A stretch of DNA of 64,000 nt. Source: Xenopus tropicalis (Eukaryota; Chordata; Amphibia; Anura; Pipidae). Shown here one piece after another: positions 27,201 to 33,104 of the stretch; the first letter of the stretch is position 1, and every line of letters starts with the position of its first letter. The position numbers and the translations under genes are program-made. Where the stretch lies: positions 92,635,681-92,699,680 of the forward strand of contig NC_030681.2 of assembly GCF_000004195.4 (NCBI RefSeq). Reading direction: 5' to 3'. Under the pieces are notes generated by a model, which was not told the DNA's origin, did no database searches, and saw only the letters and a list, made by a program, of their open reading frames with translations.

Positions 27201-28167
27201 GCACGGGGTCACCCACACAGACATGTACAGGGGCGGGCATGGGGGCACCCACACAGACATGTACAGGGGCAAGAATGGGGGCACCCACACAGACATGTAC
27301 AGGGGCAGGCATGGGAGCACCCACACAGACATGCACAGGGGCAATCACGGGGTCACCCACACAGACATGCACAGGGGCAATCACGGGGTCACCCACACAG
27401 ACATGTACAGAGGCACCCACACAGACATGCACAGGGGCAGGCATGGGGGCACCCACACAGAATGCACAGGGGCAGGCATGGGGGCACCCACAGACATGCA
27501 CAGGGGCAATCACGGGGGCACCCACGCAGACATGCACAGGGGCAATCACGGGGGCACCCACGCAGACATGCACAGGGGCAATCACGGGGTCACCCACACA
27601 GACATGTACAGGGGCAGGCATGGGAGCACCCACACAGACAGGCACAGGGGCAGGCATGGGGGCACCCACACAGACATGCACAGGGGCACCAACACAGACG
27701 TGTATAGAGGCACCCACACAGATATGCACAGGGGCAGGCATGGGGGCACCCACACAGACATGAATAGAGGCACCCACACAGACATGCATAGAGGCACCCA
27801 CACAGACATGCATAGAGGCACCCACACAGACATGCAGGCACCCACAGAAAGACAGACATGTGTTGCCCACATTCCCTCAGCCTGATGGCGTGACACAATA
27901 TACCTGCTCTGGGTTATGGATTACTGCCTTCACTTCTGCAATTAGAGTCTCAGTTCCAGTTTCCTCTTCGCCGCCTTCATTGGTTTCTTCCTGCTTGATG
28001 ACTTCTTCTTCATTATCGTCTTCTCTCTGCTCTGTCCCCTCGCTCTCTTCTTCCTCCTCGGCTTCCTGCTGCTCCTCTTCGCCCCCAGAGTCAGTATTCC
28101 ATGTGGAGTCACAGTCTTCTACCGTAGTGGGCTCCTTAAAGTTGGCCACGCTGAAGATGTTCCCCAT
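1..28167 (-). CDS. ogfrl1: ogfrl1, opioid growth factor receptor-like 1 (seven exons, 3' end beyond the window)
   Basis: Spliced gene: join of 28167-27904, 10786-10697, 8531-8450, 7894-7816, 7700-7634, 5404-5259 and 219-1, all minus strand. All six introns have GT donors and AG acceptors. The exons add up to 947 bases, one continuous frame still open at position 1. Residues 1-88 are an MGNIFS start (Gly2 and Ser6 suit N-myristoylation) followed by EPTTVEDCDSTW and an acidic run at about 29-70. Residues from about 105 onward match the OGFr_N family as I remember it: FYAARDLYKYRH, YIQWLFPLREQGLN, YKMMLDFFGIEL, QERFQHLNESQHNYLRITRI and SALEYFVYTI. The MGN/EPTTVEDCDSTW start points to OGFRL1 rather than OGFR. 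The human protein is about 450 residues, so roughly a third is missing on the left. OGFR binds met-enkephalin; the role of the L1 paralogue is little known, and none is inferred here. Confidence 0.93.
220..1867. other. Intron 6, left part: nothing further recognised
   Basis: AT-rich intron sequence. Short frames at 866-1141 and 1296-1481 have no support. Confidence 0.6.
1870..3475 (-). mobile_element. Tc1/mariner transposon, nearly full length, nonsense-inactivated
   Basis: 1606-bp element in ogfrl1 intron 6, flanked by TA at 1868-1869 and 3476-3477. Its inverted repeats are about 213 bp (1870-2082 and 3263-3475) and begin CAGTGGCTTGCAAAAG. This is the long-TIR layout seen in many fish and frog Tc1 families. 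Confidence 0.93.
2087..3106 (-). pseudogene. Tc1 transposase with one in-frame stop
   Basis: The frame runs from ATG at 3106-3104 for 340 codons to a stop at 2087. It is broken only by TAA at codon 48 (+ strand 2963-2965), at the end of the first helix-turn-helix region. Downstream the DDE domain is whole: SDETKMELFG, QQDNDPKHKA and SPDLNPMENLW, with exactly 34 residues between the second Asp and the Glu (DD34E). A shorter frame restarting at 2869 (MVTLDELQ) would lack most of the DNA-binding region. No frameshift was seen, so the copy is probably young. Confidence 0.92.
3477..4182. mobile_element. T2-type (TTAA) MITE fragment, interrupted
   Basis: The right end reads CTTTCTTTCTCCTTTAA (TTAA 4179-4182). 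The reverse complement shares TTAAAGGAGAA..GGTAAAAACTAAGTA and AAGCTTTATCAGAAAGGTCT with the T2 element at 41700-44109. A hairpin element is inserted at 3619-3930. The left limit is uncertain because the Tc1 copy abuts it. Confidence 0.6.
3619..3930. mobile_element. CpG-rich palindromic hairpin element, copy 1
   Basis: 312 bp with inverted ends GGGGGAGATTTACTAATCC / GGATTAGTAAATCTCCCCC, flanked by TAT at 3616-3618 and 3931-3933. The inside is made of TTTTTCG, TCGCGA and CGAAAAA runs. It belongs with 23488-23896, 45400-45732 and 48615-49121. Confidence 0.8.
4482..4809. mobile_element. ACAGGTATGGGA-type MITE, copy 1
   Basis: Ends TACAGGTAT..ATACCTGTA, with inner signatures GAATTACGGAAAGGAC, AATAATAAAACAGTACCTTG and CTGGATAACAGGTCCCATAC. 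It is one of about a dozen copies in the window. The superfamily is not certain; TA- or TWA-type targets fit. Confidence 0.8.
5259..5404 (-). CDS. ogfrl1: ogfrl1 exon 6 (residues 195-243)
   Basis: 146 bases, phase 0 in and phase 2 out. It encodes EFKKTKEAVKRFIVAYKMML, DFFGIELSDKNGNVSRAPNC and QERFQHLN. The acceptor is ATTTTAG|GAATTC and the donor GA|GTATGT. Residue 234 is Cys (TGT), where I recall Trp or Tyr in relatives (NWQERF or NYQKRF). Confidence 0.93.
6473..6800. mobile_element. ACAGGTATGGGA-type MITE, copy 2 (degenerate)
   Basis: The same internal order as 4482-4809 (AATAATAAAACAGTACCTTG, then AAAGATCCCTTATCCAGAAT, ending ATACCTGTA), with diverged ends. Lies in intron 5. Confidence 0.7.
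7634..7700 (-). CDS. ogfrl1: ogfrl1 exon 5 (residues 172-194)
   Basis: 67 bases, phase 2 in and phase 0 out. It completes Trp172, then LFPLREQGLNFYAKELTSYE and IE. With exon 4 it gives the family signature YIQWLFPLRE. The acceptor is TTTTCCCAG|G and the donor GAG|GTAAAA. Confidence 0.93.
7816..7894 (-). CDS. ogfrl1: ogfrl1 exon 4 (residues 146-172)
   Basis: 79 bases, phase 1 in and phase 2 out. It encodes VNIEEILNKWKGDYEKLEHN and then HTYIQ plus the first two bases of Trp172. The acceptor is CATAG|GTG and the donor TG|GTAGGT. The intron to exon 5 is only 115 bp. Confidence 0.92.
8450..8531 (-). CDS. ogfrl1: ogfrl1 exon 3 (residues 119 to first base of 146)
   Basis: 82 bases, phase 0 in and phase 1 out. 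It encodes QNIKDLRSPNDLCNLRFYMN and then KIPFKPDG. The donor is G|GTGAGT. The acceptor is a tandem TAGCAG (NAGNAG), so a form starting 3 bases later (right end 8528), lacking Gln119, is possible without a frame change. Confidence 0.92.
8692..9054. mobile_element. TTAA-flanked MITE with AGCTGGCCATA ends
   Basis: TTAA at both ends (8692-8695 and 9051-9054). Inverted termini are AGCTGGCCATATACG and CGCATATAGCCAGCT. It lies in intron 2, just upstream of exon 3. Related ends occur at 30368, 35022-35339 and 48385. Confidence 0.75.
9497..9737. mobile_element. ACAGGTATGGGA-type MITE, copy 3 (internally deleted)
   Basis: The left end is GTATGGGATCTGTTACC and the right end CCCAGGTCCCATACCTGTA, with AATAATAAAACAGTAACTTG inside. 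About 90 bp shorter than full copies. Confidence 0.7.
9738..10696. other. Intron 2, right part: nothing further recognised
   Basis: AT-rich sequence without repeat ends I could define. Confidence 0.5.
10697..10786 (-). CDS. ogfrl1: ogfrl1 exon 2 (residues 89-118)
   Basis: 90 bases, phase 0 at both ends. The acceptor reads GCATTGCAG|GGTGAC and the donor CCA|GTAAGA. It encodes GDSSTVEQNIKPKRS followed by FYAARDLYKYRHQYP, the start of the OGFr_N domain. Intron 1 upstream is 17.1 kb, the largest in the window. Confidence 0.93.
10787..11689. other. Intron 1, beside exon 2: nothing recognised
   Basis: Only the frame 10851-11186 is present, with no supporting homology or splice context. Confidence 0.5.
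11690..12630 (-). mobile_element. LTR-like element, minus orientation
   Basis: Read on the minus strand it starts TGTAGGGGTTTACCAAAAAT near 12627. It has a TATA box (CATATAAAG, about 12470-12480) and an AATAAA signal near 11951. That order of start, TATA and poly(A) signal fits an LTR. No clean target duplication was found and no coding region adjoins it. The two plus-strand frames here are spurious. Confidence 0.5.
12840..13924. mobile_element. hAT-type MITE with internal minisatellite
   Basis: Inverted termini CAGTGCTGTCCAACT and GTTGGACAGCACTG, flanked by a perfect 8-bp duplication GCCTATGC (12832-12839, 13925-13932), as for hAT elements. It lacks any transposase. Half of its 1085 bp is a 34-bp tandem repeat. 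Confidence 0.88.
13258..13746. repeat. 34-bp minisatellite (about 14 copies)
   Basis: The unit contains GGCACACACAGGCAGGGTAG and GCAGAGTAT, with point variants (GCAGCATAGG, GGATAGGG). Cys-rich minus-strand frames over it (LPACVCHT repeats) are repeat artefacts. Confidence 0.92.
15124..15246. repeat. Short foldback element with 29-bp arms
   Basis: The left arm 15124-15152 and right arm 15218-15246 pair at 28 of 29 positions (ATGAATGTACTGGTTCCCCT), with a 65-base loop. Probably a small MITE; no target duplication was resolved. Confidence 0.8.
15400..15541. mobile_element. ACAGGTATGGGA-type MITE, copy 4 (left half only)
   Basis: Begins ACAGGTATGGGATCAGTTAT and continues through AATAATAAAACAGTACCTTG to CTTGATC. 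It stops abruptly, so the right half is lost. Confidence 0.75.
16388..17842 (-). mobile_element. Tc1/mariner transposon, right terminus truncated
   Basis: The left end is at TA (16386-16387) with CAGTGGTGTGAAAAAC and a TIR of about 210 bp. On the right only the inner TIR part is present (GGCAATCACTTTTTCACACA, then GGCCATGTAGATTTGG, 17796-17842), matching 16552-16598. The outer 160-170 bp are gone. Lies in ogfrl1 intron 1. Confidence 0.92.
16605..17630 (-). CDS. Tc1-family transposase, complete open frame (341 aa)
   Basis: Cut-and-paste transposase of the Tc1/mariner superfamily, acting in the nucleus on the element's long inverted repeats. The full 341 codons run from MPRSKEIQEQ to GGPTSY, the usual Tc1 length, with no stop or frameshift. 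Residues 1-110 contain two helix-turn-helix regions joined by a GRPTK motif at 59-63. The catalytic residues are D153 (WTDETK), D245 (QQDNDPKH) and E280 (SPDLNPIEMLW), with 34 residues between the last two (DD34E). Because the element has lost its right terminus it is probably immobile, but the protein could act in trans on related ends. Expression is unknown; the copy is antisense-free, in the same orientation as ogfrl1, inside intron 1. Confidence 0.93.
   Translation of the reverse strand: MPRSKEIQEQMRTKVIEIYQSGKGYKAISKALGLQRTTVRAIIHKWQKHGTVVNLPRSGRPTKITPRAQRQLIREATKDPRTTSKELQASLASIKVSVHDSTIRKRLGKNGLHGRFPRRKQLLSKKNIMARLNFAKKHLNDCQDFWENTLWTDETKVEIFGRCVSRYIWHKSNTAFQKKNIIPTVKYGGGSSVMVWGCFAASGPGRLAVIDGTMNSTVYQKILKENVRPSVRQLKLKRYWVLQQDNDPKHTSKSTSEWLKKNKMKTLEWPSQSPDLNPIEMLWHDVKKAVHARKPSNKAELQQFCKDEWAKIPPEYCKRLVASYRKRLIAVIAAKGGPTSY
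18351..18858. mobile_element. T2/Kolobok-type MITE
   Basis: Flanked by TTAA (18351-18354, 18855-18858), with inverted ends TTAAAGGACAATG.. and ..GCATTCTCCTTTAA. Internal G-rich and C-rich tracts; no coding. Confidence 0.75.
18859..20094. other. Intron 1 interval: nothing recognised
   Basis: The frame at 18992-19408 is hydrophobic and low-complexity and looks random. Confidence 0.5.
20095..20428. mobile_element. ACAGGTATGGGA-type MITE, copy 5 (full length)
   Basis: Complete ends GTACAGGTATGGGATCCC and GGTCCTATACCTGTAC, with all internal landmarks. It is the best-preserved copy and served as the reference for the others. Confidence 0.85.
20429..22597. other. Intron 1 interval: nothing except a hAT fragment
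   Basis: The frame 21421-21723 (100 codons) has no recognisable motif. Confidence 0.5.
21247..21375. mobile_element. hAT-type MITE fragment
   Basis: ACTGTCCAACTTGAGGTCTG and TGGCCCTCCAAGACA resemble the left end of the 12840-13924 element. The right end is missing. Confidence 0.5.
22598..22928. mobile_element. ACAGGTATGGGA-type MITE, copy 6 (inverted)
   Basis: Ends ACAGGTATAGGACCC and TATACCTGTA. Internal landmarks are reverse-complemented relative to copy 5 (CAAGGTACTGTTTTATTATT). Confidence 0.8.
23342..23922. mobile_element. MITE with GGCAAACTTGG-type ends, interrupted
   Basis: The left side AGGCACTAAGTTTGCCCA and AGCAGTAACCCATA pairs with the right side TATGGGTTACTGCT and TGGCAAACTTGG. 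The right end is split by the hairpin element at 23488-23896. Confidence 0.6.
23488..23896. mobile_element. CpG-rich palindromic hairpin element, copy 2
   Basis: 409 bp with ends GGGGCTGATTTACT.. / ..AGTAAATCAGCCCC, flanked by TTG (23485-23487, 23897-23899). The arms carry tandem TTTTTCGTAGCG and AACTTACGCGAAA blocks and CGCGA motifs. The frames here are palindrome artefacts. Confidence 0.85.
23974..24054. mobile_element. Terminus of the TATACTCGAGTATAAGCCGA element (copy A)
   Basis: After TA (23972-23973) it reads CCGTATATACTCGAGTATAA, then AGCACCAAAAATGTGCT, then CTCGGCTTATACTCGA. This is a palindromic end of about 81 bp shared with 34652-34734 and 43602-43684. The GC-rich stretch to about 24330 may be its body, but no right end was found. 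Confidence 0.7.
24400..24519. mobile_element. T2-type MITE right end
   Basis: The terminus GTGTTACTTTTCCTTTAA ends in TTAA at 24516-24519. The left end was not located. Confidence 0.4.
24712..25070. mobile_element. AGCTGGCCATA-type MITE, degenerate
   Basis: The left end TAAAGCTGGCCATACATG matches the 8692-9054 family. A possible right end is TTGGCCAGTGTATATTGAGC near 25050. Confidence 0.4.
25480..25702. mobile_element. ACAGGTATGGGA-type MITE, copy 7 (both ends lost)
   Basis: Internal landmarks only: AATTATGGAAAGGCCATCTC, AATAAAACAGTACCTTGTAC and GGTATGGAGATCC. Confidence 0.7.
26404..26570. repeat. CpG-rich foldback repeat
   Basis: Holds a perfect 17-bp hairpin (TGCCATCCCACCGGCGA, 26454-26470, with 26480-26496; 9-base loop). 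A second pairing set is GGGAGATTAGTCGCC and GGCGACTAATCTCCC. Typical of short Xenopus interspersed palindromes. Confidence 0.7.
26826..27862. repeat. 36-bp minisatellite in ogfrl1 intron 1, next to exon 1
   Basis: The unit contains ACAGACATGTACAGGGGCAG and GCACGGGGTCACCCAC, repeated with period 36. Variants are GGCATGGGGGCACCC and GGCAATCACGGGG. At the exon-side end it shifts to 24-bp units (CACCCACACAGACATGCATA). Periods divisible by 3 keep several frames open on both strands for 300 codons or more. These are artefacts, with no start context or splice logic. The array stops about 40 bp from the exon 1 donor. Confidence 0.95.
27904..28167 (-). CDS. ogfrl1: ogfrl1 exon 1, coding part (residues 1-88)
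   Basis: The ATG is at 28167-28165. It is supported by an in-frame TAG 17 codons upstream (28221-28219), with no other ATG between them, and by G at +4. The peptide begins MGNIFSVANF, carries EPTTVEDCDSTW at residues 12-23, then about 40 residues dominated by Glu. Coding ends NPEQ at CAG|GTATAT, with the donor GT at + strand 27903-27902, in phase 0. Without splicing the frame would run only eight more codons. The plus-strand frame over this exon is an antisense shadow. Confidence 0.93.
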
Positions 28168-29110
28168 TGGCGTGGCTGTGTGCGGCTTGCGGCAGGTGGA
28201 CAGCTGTGTTTGGGGCTGCTAGACCTGCAGCTGCCAGAGAACAGTAAGTCCCATGTCACACTGCGGTAGCGGCAGGCTGAGCCCCTGTACGGTGTCCACT
28301 TTAGGACATTAATGCACCAAATTCCTGTGCATCCTGCCCTCTCCCCAACTATATCAGTATTGCTGATAAGTCCTTAGCGCACGTCCCCTACTACAGGTAA
28401 GTTATGCGGTTTCCTCTTACTTTGCGCTGACAGGTCCTGCCTGCCCCAGCCATCCTCCTCCTCCCACCTCCTGCCTGCGATGTCAGCTATATGATCCCCT
28501 CTTACTTTTTCCTGACAGGTCCCAGCTTCCCCATTCATTCTCCTCCCTGCGATGTCATCGCAGGGTTTCCCTCCATGCGACTTCATTACTGGCCCCTCCT
28601 CATGTGACGTCATGCGTCGTCTTTCCTCCATACTTTTTATGGGCTGCAGAATCGTTTGTTCGCTATGTGCCCTGATGTGCTTGAAAAGTGATGTAGGATG
28701 GGCTTGTGGATGACGTCGCAAGTGGGAGGTGTATGGGATAGGAGAGTAGGGCAATTATTCTGTAGCCCATAAGAATGATGGCGAACGGATTAGGCCTGAC
28801 CGCTTGGAGGAGGAGCCAGGAATGACAAGGAAGAGGACGAATGGGGAAGCCGGGACCTGTCAGGAGAAAATAAGTGGGAATGGCAAAAGTATAGCCAAGA
28901 GTAGCGGAGTTGAGATTTCTTGGAAAATTTAGATGGTGGAGGGAGCAGAACACTCTTTAGATTATTTTCAGAGAGATGTCCTAAAATGGACCCTGAGTCC
29001 CTCCTCCCTTGTGGAGGTACAGTCAGTTGTTTCGGCTCCTGAAAGCCGCATGTCAGCTTCCTTCATACAGGTAATCTCACCGTTACTTGACGGTACCTCT
29101 CTTTCATGGA
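28168..29110. promoter_or_regulatory. Probable ogfrl1 5' UTR and promoter region
   Basis: GC-richer stretch immediately upstream of the ogfrl1 start codon. It contains a perfect CRE octamer TGACGTCA (28605-28612) and a half-type GATGACGTCGC near 28710. No transcription start, TATA box or CpG island limit could be fixed by eye, so the role is inferred from position. The short frames within it look spurious. Confidence 0.45.
28412..28875. repeat. Direct and imperfect inverted repeats upstream of ogfrl1
   Basis: Two direct copies start at CCTCTTACTTT (about 28412 and 28498) and each includes CTGACAGGTCC and CTGCGATGTCA. The second copy pairs in reverse with about 28835-28872 (GAATGGGGAAGCC, GACCTGTCAGGA). 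ACTTTTTATGGGCTGCAGAA (about 28630) pairs with TTCTGTAGCCCATAAGAAT (about 28758). Both pairs share a centre near 28690, so this is one large imperfect palindrome. Confidence 0.65.
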
Positions 29111-29290
29111 AATAAACTAAAGTGAATATCATGGATCGCCTCCTAAAAATTTTTTTTTTTTTTGCTTACTAACAAATGTATTTAACATAGTTGTAAATAT
29201 AACTGTTACTCATTATAATGATCCACGTTAGGTATTTTAAGAACTGATTTGATGTTAACATTAAAGGCTATAATGATTCACACAGGGTGA

Positions 29291-29764
29291 TTAAAGGGGT
29301 GGTTCACCTTTAAGTCAAGTTTGGATATAGAATATCCTATTCTTAACAACTTTGCAATTGGTCTTCATTATTTATTTGTATTTTCAATTATTTGCCTTTC
29401 TCTTCTACATCCTTCCAGCTTTCAAATGGAGGTGACTGGCCCCTGCAGCTAAAAAAAATTTTGCTCTGTGAGCTTAGAAATGTATTATTATTGTAACTTT
29501 GTATTACTTATCTTTCTTTTTCAGACCCTCTCCTATTCATAGTCCAGTCTACATTCAAAATGCTACCTGGTTGCTAAGGTAAACAAAACCCAAGCAACCA
29601 GATAGCTACTTAAATTCCAAACTGGAGAGCTGTTGAACAAAGCTCAGTAACTAAAAAAACACAAATAATAAAACATGAAAACCAATTGCAAATTGTCTCA
29701 GAATATTATTGTCTAGAATAGATCACAGTAAAAGATAATTTAGGATTGAACAACCACTTTAGGT
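29291..29764. mobile_element. T2/Kolobok-type MITE
   Basis: Starts TTAAAGGGGTGGTTCACCTT and ends TTGAACAACCACTTTAGG, with the common internal phrases GGTTGCTAAGG and ACCAATTGCAAATTGTCTCA. Confidence 0.8.
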
Positions 29765-30367
29765 TAGAAAAGCATTATAACCTAGATCATTATAATCCTT
29801 TTGGGGTTAGTTGCACTTTTAGGACCTAACTTGCAGGTTAACAGTCTATGCTGTAGTGCTGTTGGGCTGCAAATAAAACATATATTACTTATTGGTATTT
29901 ATTTTTTGCATATATAGTTTTATTGTTATAAGCCAGAAGAAACACACACAAAAAAAAAACTGAGGTTGATTTTACAAAAGGTGTTTAATTTGCAGCAATC
30001 TCTGCTTATATTTCCTCACTTTTACTGCAAAACTGCCCAGAAGAATTTTTTATCAGATTTTGTGACCCACCAAATCTTGTCATGTAACAGCATTAAACAG
30101 CATAAAGATTTTGTGAATTTAACAAAATCATATCCCCACTGCTATAATGGAAGTCACATCAGACAAAGAGCCAGATTCGAAAACATGTTATGTTATGGTT
30201 TGACACGTGAAAAATTATGAGCATGATATCATTTTTCAGATTTCCAGGTTTTTTTTATAGTGCCAGTTGCAATTCAGAGAGAAAAACTTTTCTCACTGTT
30301 TATCTCACTATTTATCACAGTCTCTGCGATCTGTTGATCTGAACCAATCTCACTTGTAGTTTTGCTC

Positions 30368-30530
30368 TTAAGGTGGCCATACACGTGGCGATCCGACGAT
30401 GTTTCGTACGACCATCGGTCGCACGAAACATCGTAAGATCCGCCACACACCATTCAGGGCTGAATCGGCAGGTAAGGAGGTAGAAACAATAGGATTTCTA
30501 CCTCCTTCTGCCGATTCAGCTCTGAAGGGA
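30368..30530. mobile_element. TTAA-type MITE end (AGGTGGCCATACACG) with nested hairpins
   Basis: Starts at TTAAGGTGGCCATACACG. Inside, CGATGTTTCGT and ACGAAACATCG pair (about 30398-30434). AAGGAGGTAGAAA and TTTCTACCTCCTT sit within a longer palindrome, 30453-30486 with 30495-30526. The right terminus is absent. Confidence 0.6.
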
Positions 30531-31502
30531 GAAGGGAGTAAGGTTATTTGCTGATTAGTTTTGATGGGCGAACTAAACTGGCAATAGTTTCAAATGCATC
30601 TGACTTTATTTGGTTACTATACAGTCCTTGTGCTGCCTGTTTTCCAGAAGTATCAGTTGTAGTGACCCAGAGTACTGAAAATGTGACATTTCTGTGAGAT
30701 AGTTTTAAGACATAGGGCTTAATTCAGTTCCACAAGAAAACTTTGTTTTGTAAATAACACATCACAACAAAAGGACAGAACAAAATCATAATTACTATGT
30801 TAGTCAAATGCAGGTTTACATCTAGTCTTCAAGGCTGCCATCACAATGCCACAATTGCCCCTAGGGCACAATTTGGATGTAACATTTGGGGCCGAGCTAA
30901 CAAGCTCAGGTCTGAATGACGTAAAGCGGGGAAGGTGAGAGGAGGTATTGGTTTTGCCATTGGTACTATTAATTATCAACTACTAATCCCACCCCTCCAG
31001 CTGACAGTACAGAATTGACTCAAATTCAATTACCAATGGCACCTCCTAATCCAATTTCATCTAATCACGTGGAACAAGAACAGTATTTATATTTCACTTG
31101 AGAACTTTCATTCACCAAGGAAATTGGGGAGGTGCATTTACTGACTATAATATTTGATCAGTGATATCTCTTTTCCCTGAGCCAAAGATCCTATTAAAAT
31201 AATAAACAAACCTTCGCATTCGCGTGAATGTGTATCTGAACCCACCCCGTGGGAAATGTTTCTATTGCTAGTCACTCGGGTTCTCATTCCAAAGCAAATC
31301 GCTTCGGGCAACGCAAAATCGTTCCGCAAGGTGTAACTTCTCCCACTGGTGCTCTGTCAGGTACGGAAGCCTGCTGAGGCCAGAAGAATAGAGCGTTCCG
31401 GGTGGGACTCAGCAGTTGCTGATCACGAAGGGGAACCAGGTAGGGAAAGGAAAGAGCAGGCATGGGCGTCTGCAGAAAATTTTCCAAGGGGGGGCAAGTA
31501 AG

Positions 31503-31532
31503 CTAGCATCATCCTGCAACAGACAAATATAT

Positions 31533-31566
<34 letters not shown>

Positions 31567-31592
31567 TTTTTTGCAGGATGATACTAGGGGAG
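31503..31592. repeat. AT microsatellite between inverted arms
   Basis: (TA)n tract at about 31527-31566, enclosed by TAGCATCATCCTGCAA and TTGCAGGATGATACTA. Confidence 0.8.
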
Positions 31593-31986
31593 GCTAAAGA
31601 TGGCCCATACACAGACTGACCTACAGCTAATGTGACACTTAGTGGATTCGCTGCTGGCGTAAAAAGTTAACCTCCCAACTACCTCTTGCCGTTCCCACTG
31701 ACTCCCAGGGATACTGTACAAAAGTGCGGGTGGGGGTGCTTTTTTTTTTACCCTAAAATGTTTAGTATGTAAAAGTATTCATACGCGCACTTCTGTTAGG
31801 GGATCTGCAAACATTTGTGTTTGTGATCAGTTAGCTTAAAGGGGTAGTTCGCATTCGAATTCACTTTTATTTTTAATGGTTTTTCAGTTATTTAGCTTTT
31901 TGTTCAGCAGCTCTCCATTTGGTATTTCAGCAGCTATCTGGTTGCTAGGGTCTTATTTACCCTAGCAACCAGGTAGTGGTTTAAAC

Positions 31987-33104
31987 CAGTGTTTTTCAAC
32001 CTTTTTTGGGCAAAGGCACACTTGTTTCATGAAAAAAATCACGAGGCACACCACCATTAGAGAATGTTAAAAAATTTAACTCTGTGCCCAGCAGCAGTGC
32101 CCCCCTAGTACACTGGTGCCCAGCAGCAGTGCCCCCCTAGTACATTGGTGCCCAGCAGCAGTGCCCCCCTAGTACATTGGTGCCAAGAGCAGTGCCCCCC
32201 TAGTACATTGGTGCCCAGCAGCAGTGCCCCCCTAGTACATTGGTGCCCAGCAGCAGTGCCCCCCTAGTACACTGGTGCCCAGCAGCAGTGCCCCCCTAGT
32301 ACATTGGTGCCAAGAGCAGTGGCCCCCTAGAACATTGGTGCCCAGCAGCAGTGCCTCCCTAGTACATTGGTGCCAAGAGCAGTGCCCCCCTAGTACATTG
32401 GTGCCCAGCAGCAGTGCCCCCCAGTACATTGGTGCCAAGAGCAGTGCCCCCCTAGTACACTGGTGCCCAGCAGCAGTGCCCCCCTAGTACACTGGTGCCC
32501 AGCAGCAGTGCCCCCCCAGTACATTGGTGCCAAGAGCAGTGCCCCCCTAGTACATTGGTGCCCAGCAGCAGTGCCCCCCTAGTACTTTGGTGCCCAGCAG
32601 CAGTGCCCCCCTAGTACTTTGGTGCCAAGAGCAGTGCCCCCCTAGTACATTGGTGCCCAGCAGCAGTGCCCCCCAGTACATTGGTGCCCAGCAGCAGTGC
32701 CCCCCAGTACATTGGTGCCAAGAGCCAGCCCCCCTAGTACATTGGTGCCCAGCAGCAGTGCCCCCATAAGTCAGTGTGCCCCGTGGCCCCCCCTAATACA
32801 TTGGTGCCCAGCAGCATTTTACTTCTGCTCTTCGGCGGCTTCAGCAGCATCTTCCCCTCACGCGCGCCGCCTCCGCACTTCTGCCTACACGCGACCGCAC
32901 ACAGGCCCTTTTATAACGTTGCGCCCCGTGCGTACTGACGTCACCCGTACACACGGGGCGCAACCAATGACAGGGCCCGGATTTTATTAAAGGGGGCCCG
33001 AGCTACTAAGAAAAACTGTAGCATCGCCGGGCCCCCTTTGAAAGTAAAAATTGCGGCCCTGCCTACGGCACACCAGGCAACATCTCGCGGCACACAAAAC
33101 GCTG
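31987..33104. mobile_element. hAT-type (Charlie-like ends) MITE with internal minisatellite
   Basis: Ends CAGTGTTTTTCAACC and GCACACAAAACGCTG, with an 8-bp duplication GTTTAAAC (31979-31986, 33105-33112). Subterminal AAAGGCACACTT and CGGCACACCA also pair. No transposase is present; about two thirds is a 32-bp minisatellite. Confidence 0.9.
32088..32816. repeat. 32-bp minisatellite (about 23 units)
   Basis: The unit contains GTGCCCAGCAGCAGTGCCCC and CCTAGTACATTG, with a 31-bp variant (GTGCCAAGAGCAGTG) interspersed. The short frames here are repeat artefacts. Confidence 0.93.

Noticed and set aside
26691..27885. Open frames of 300-365 codons on both strands (GHPHRHVQ, CTGAGTGSPTQ and PAPVHVCVGD repeats)
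   Set aside because: They arise from a tandem repeat with a period divisible by three, lie in ogfrl1 intron 1, and are open in several frames at once.
27860..28222. Plus-strand frame of 120 codons, Ser-rich
   Set aside because: It is the antisense shadow of the Glu-rich ogfrl1 exon 1.
28374..28953. Minus-strand frames of 126 and 96 codons upstream of ogfrl1
   Set aside because: They overlap direct and inverted repeats, lack recognisable motifs, and the true ogfrl1 start is set by an upstream in-frame stop.
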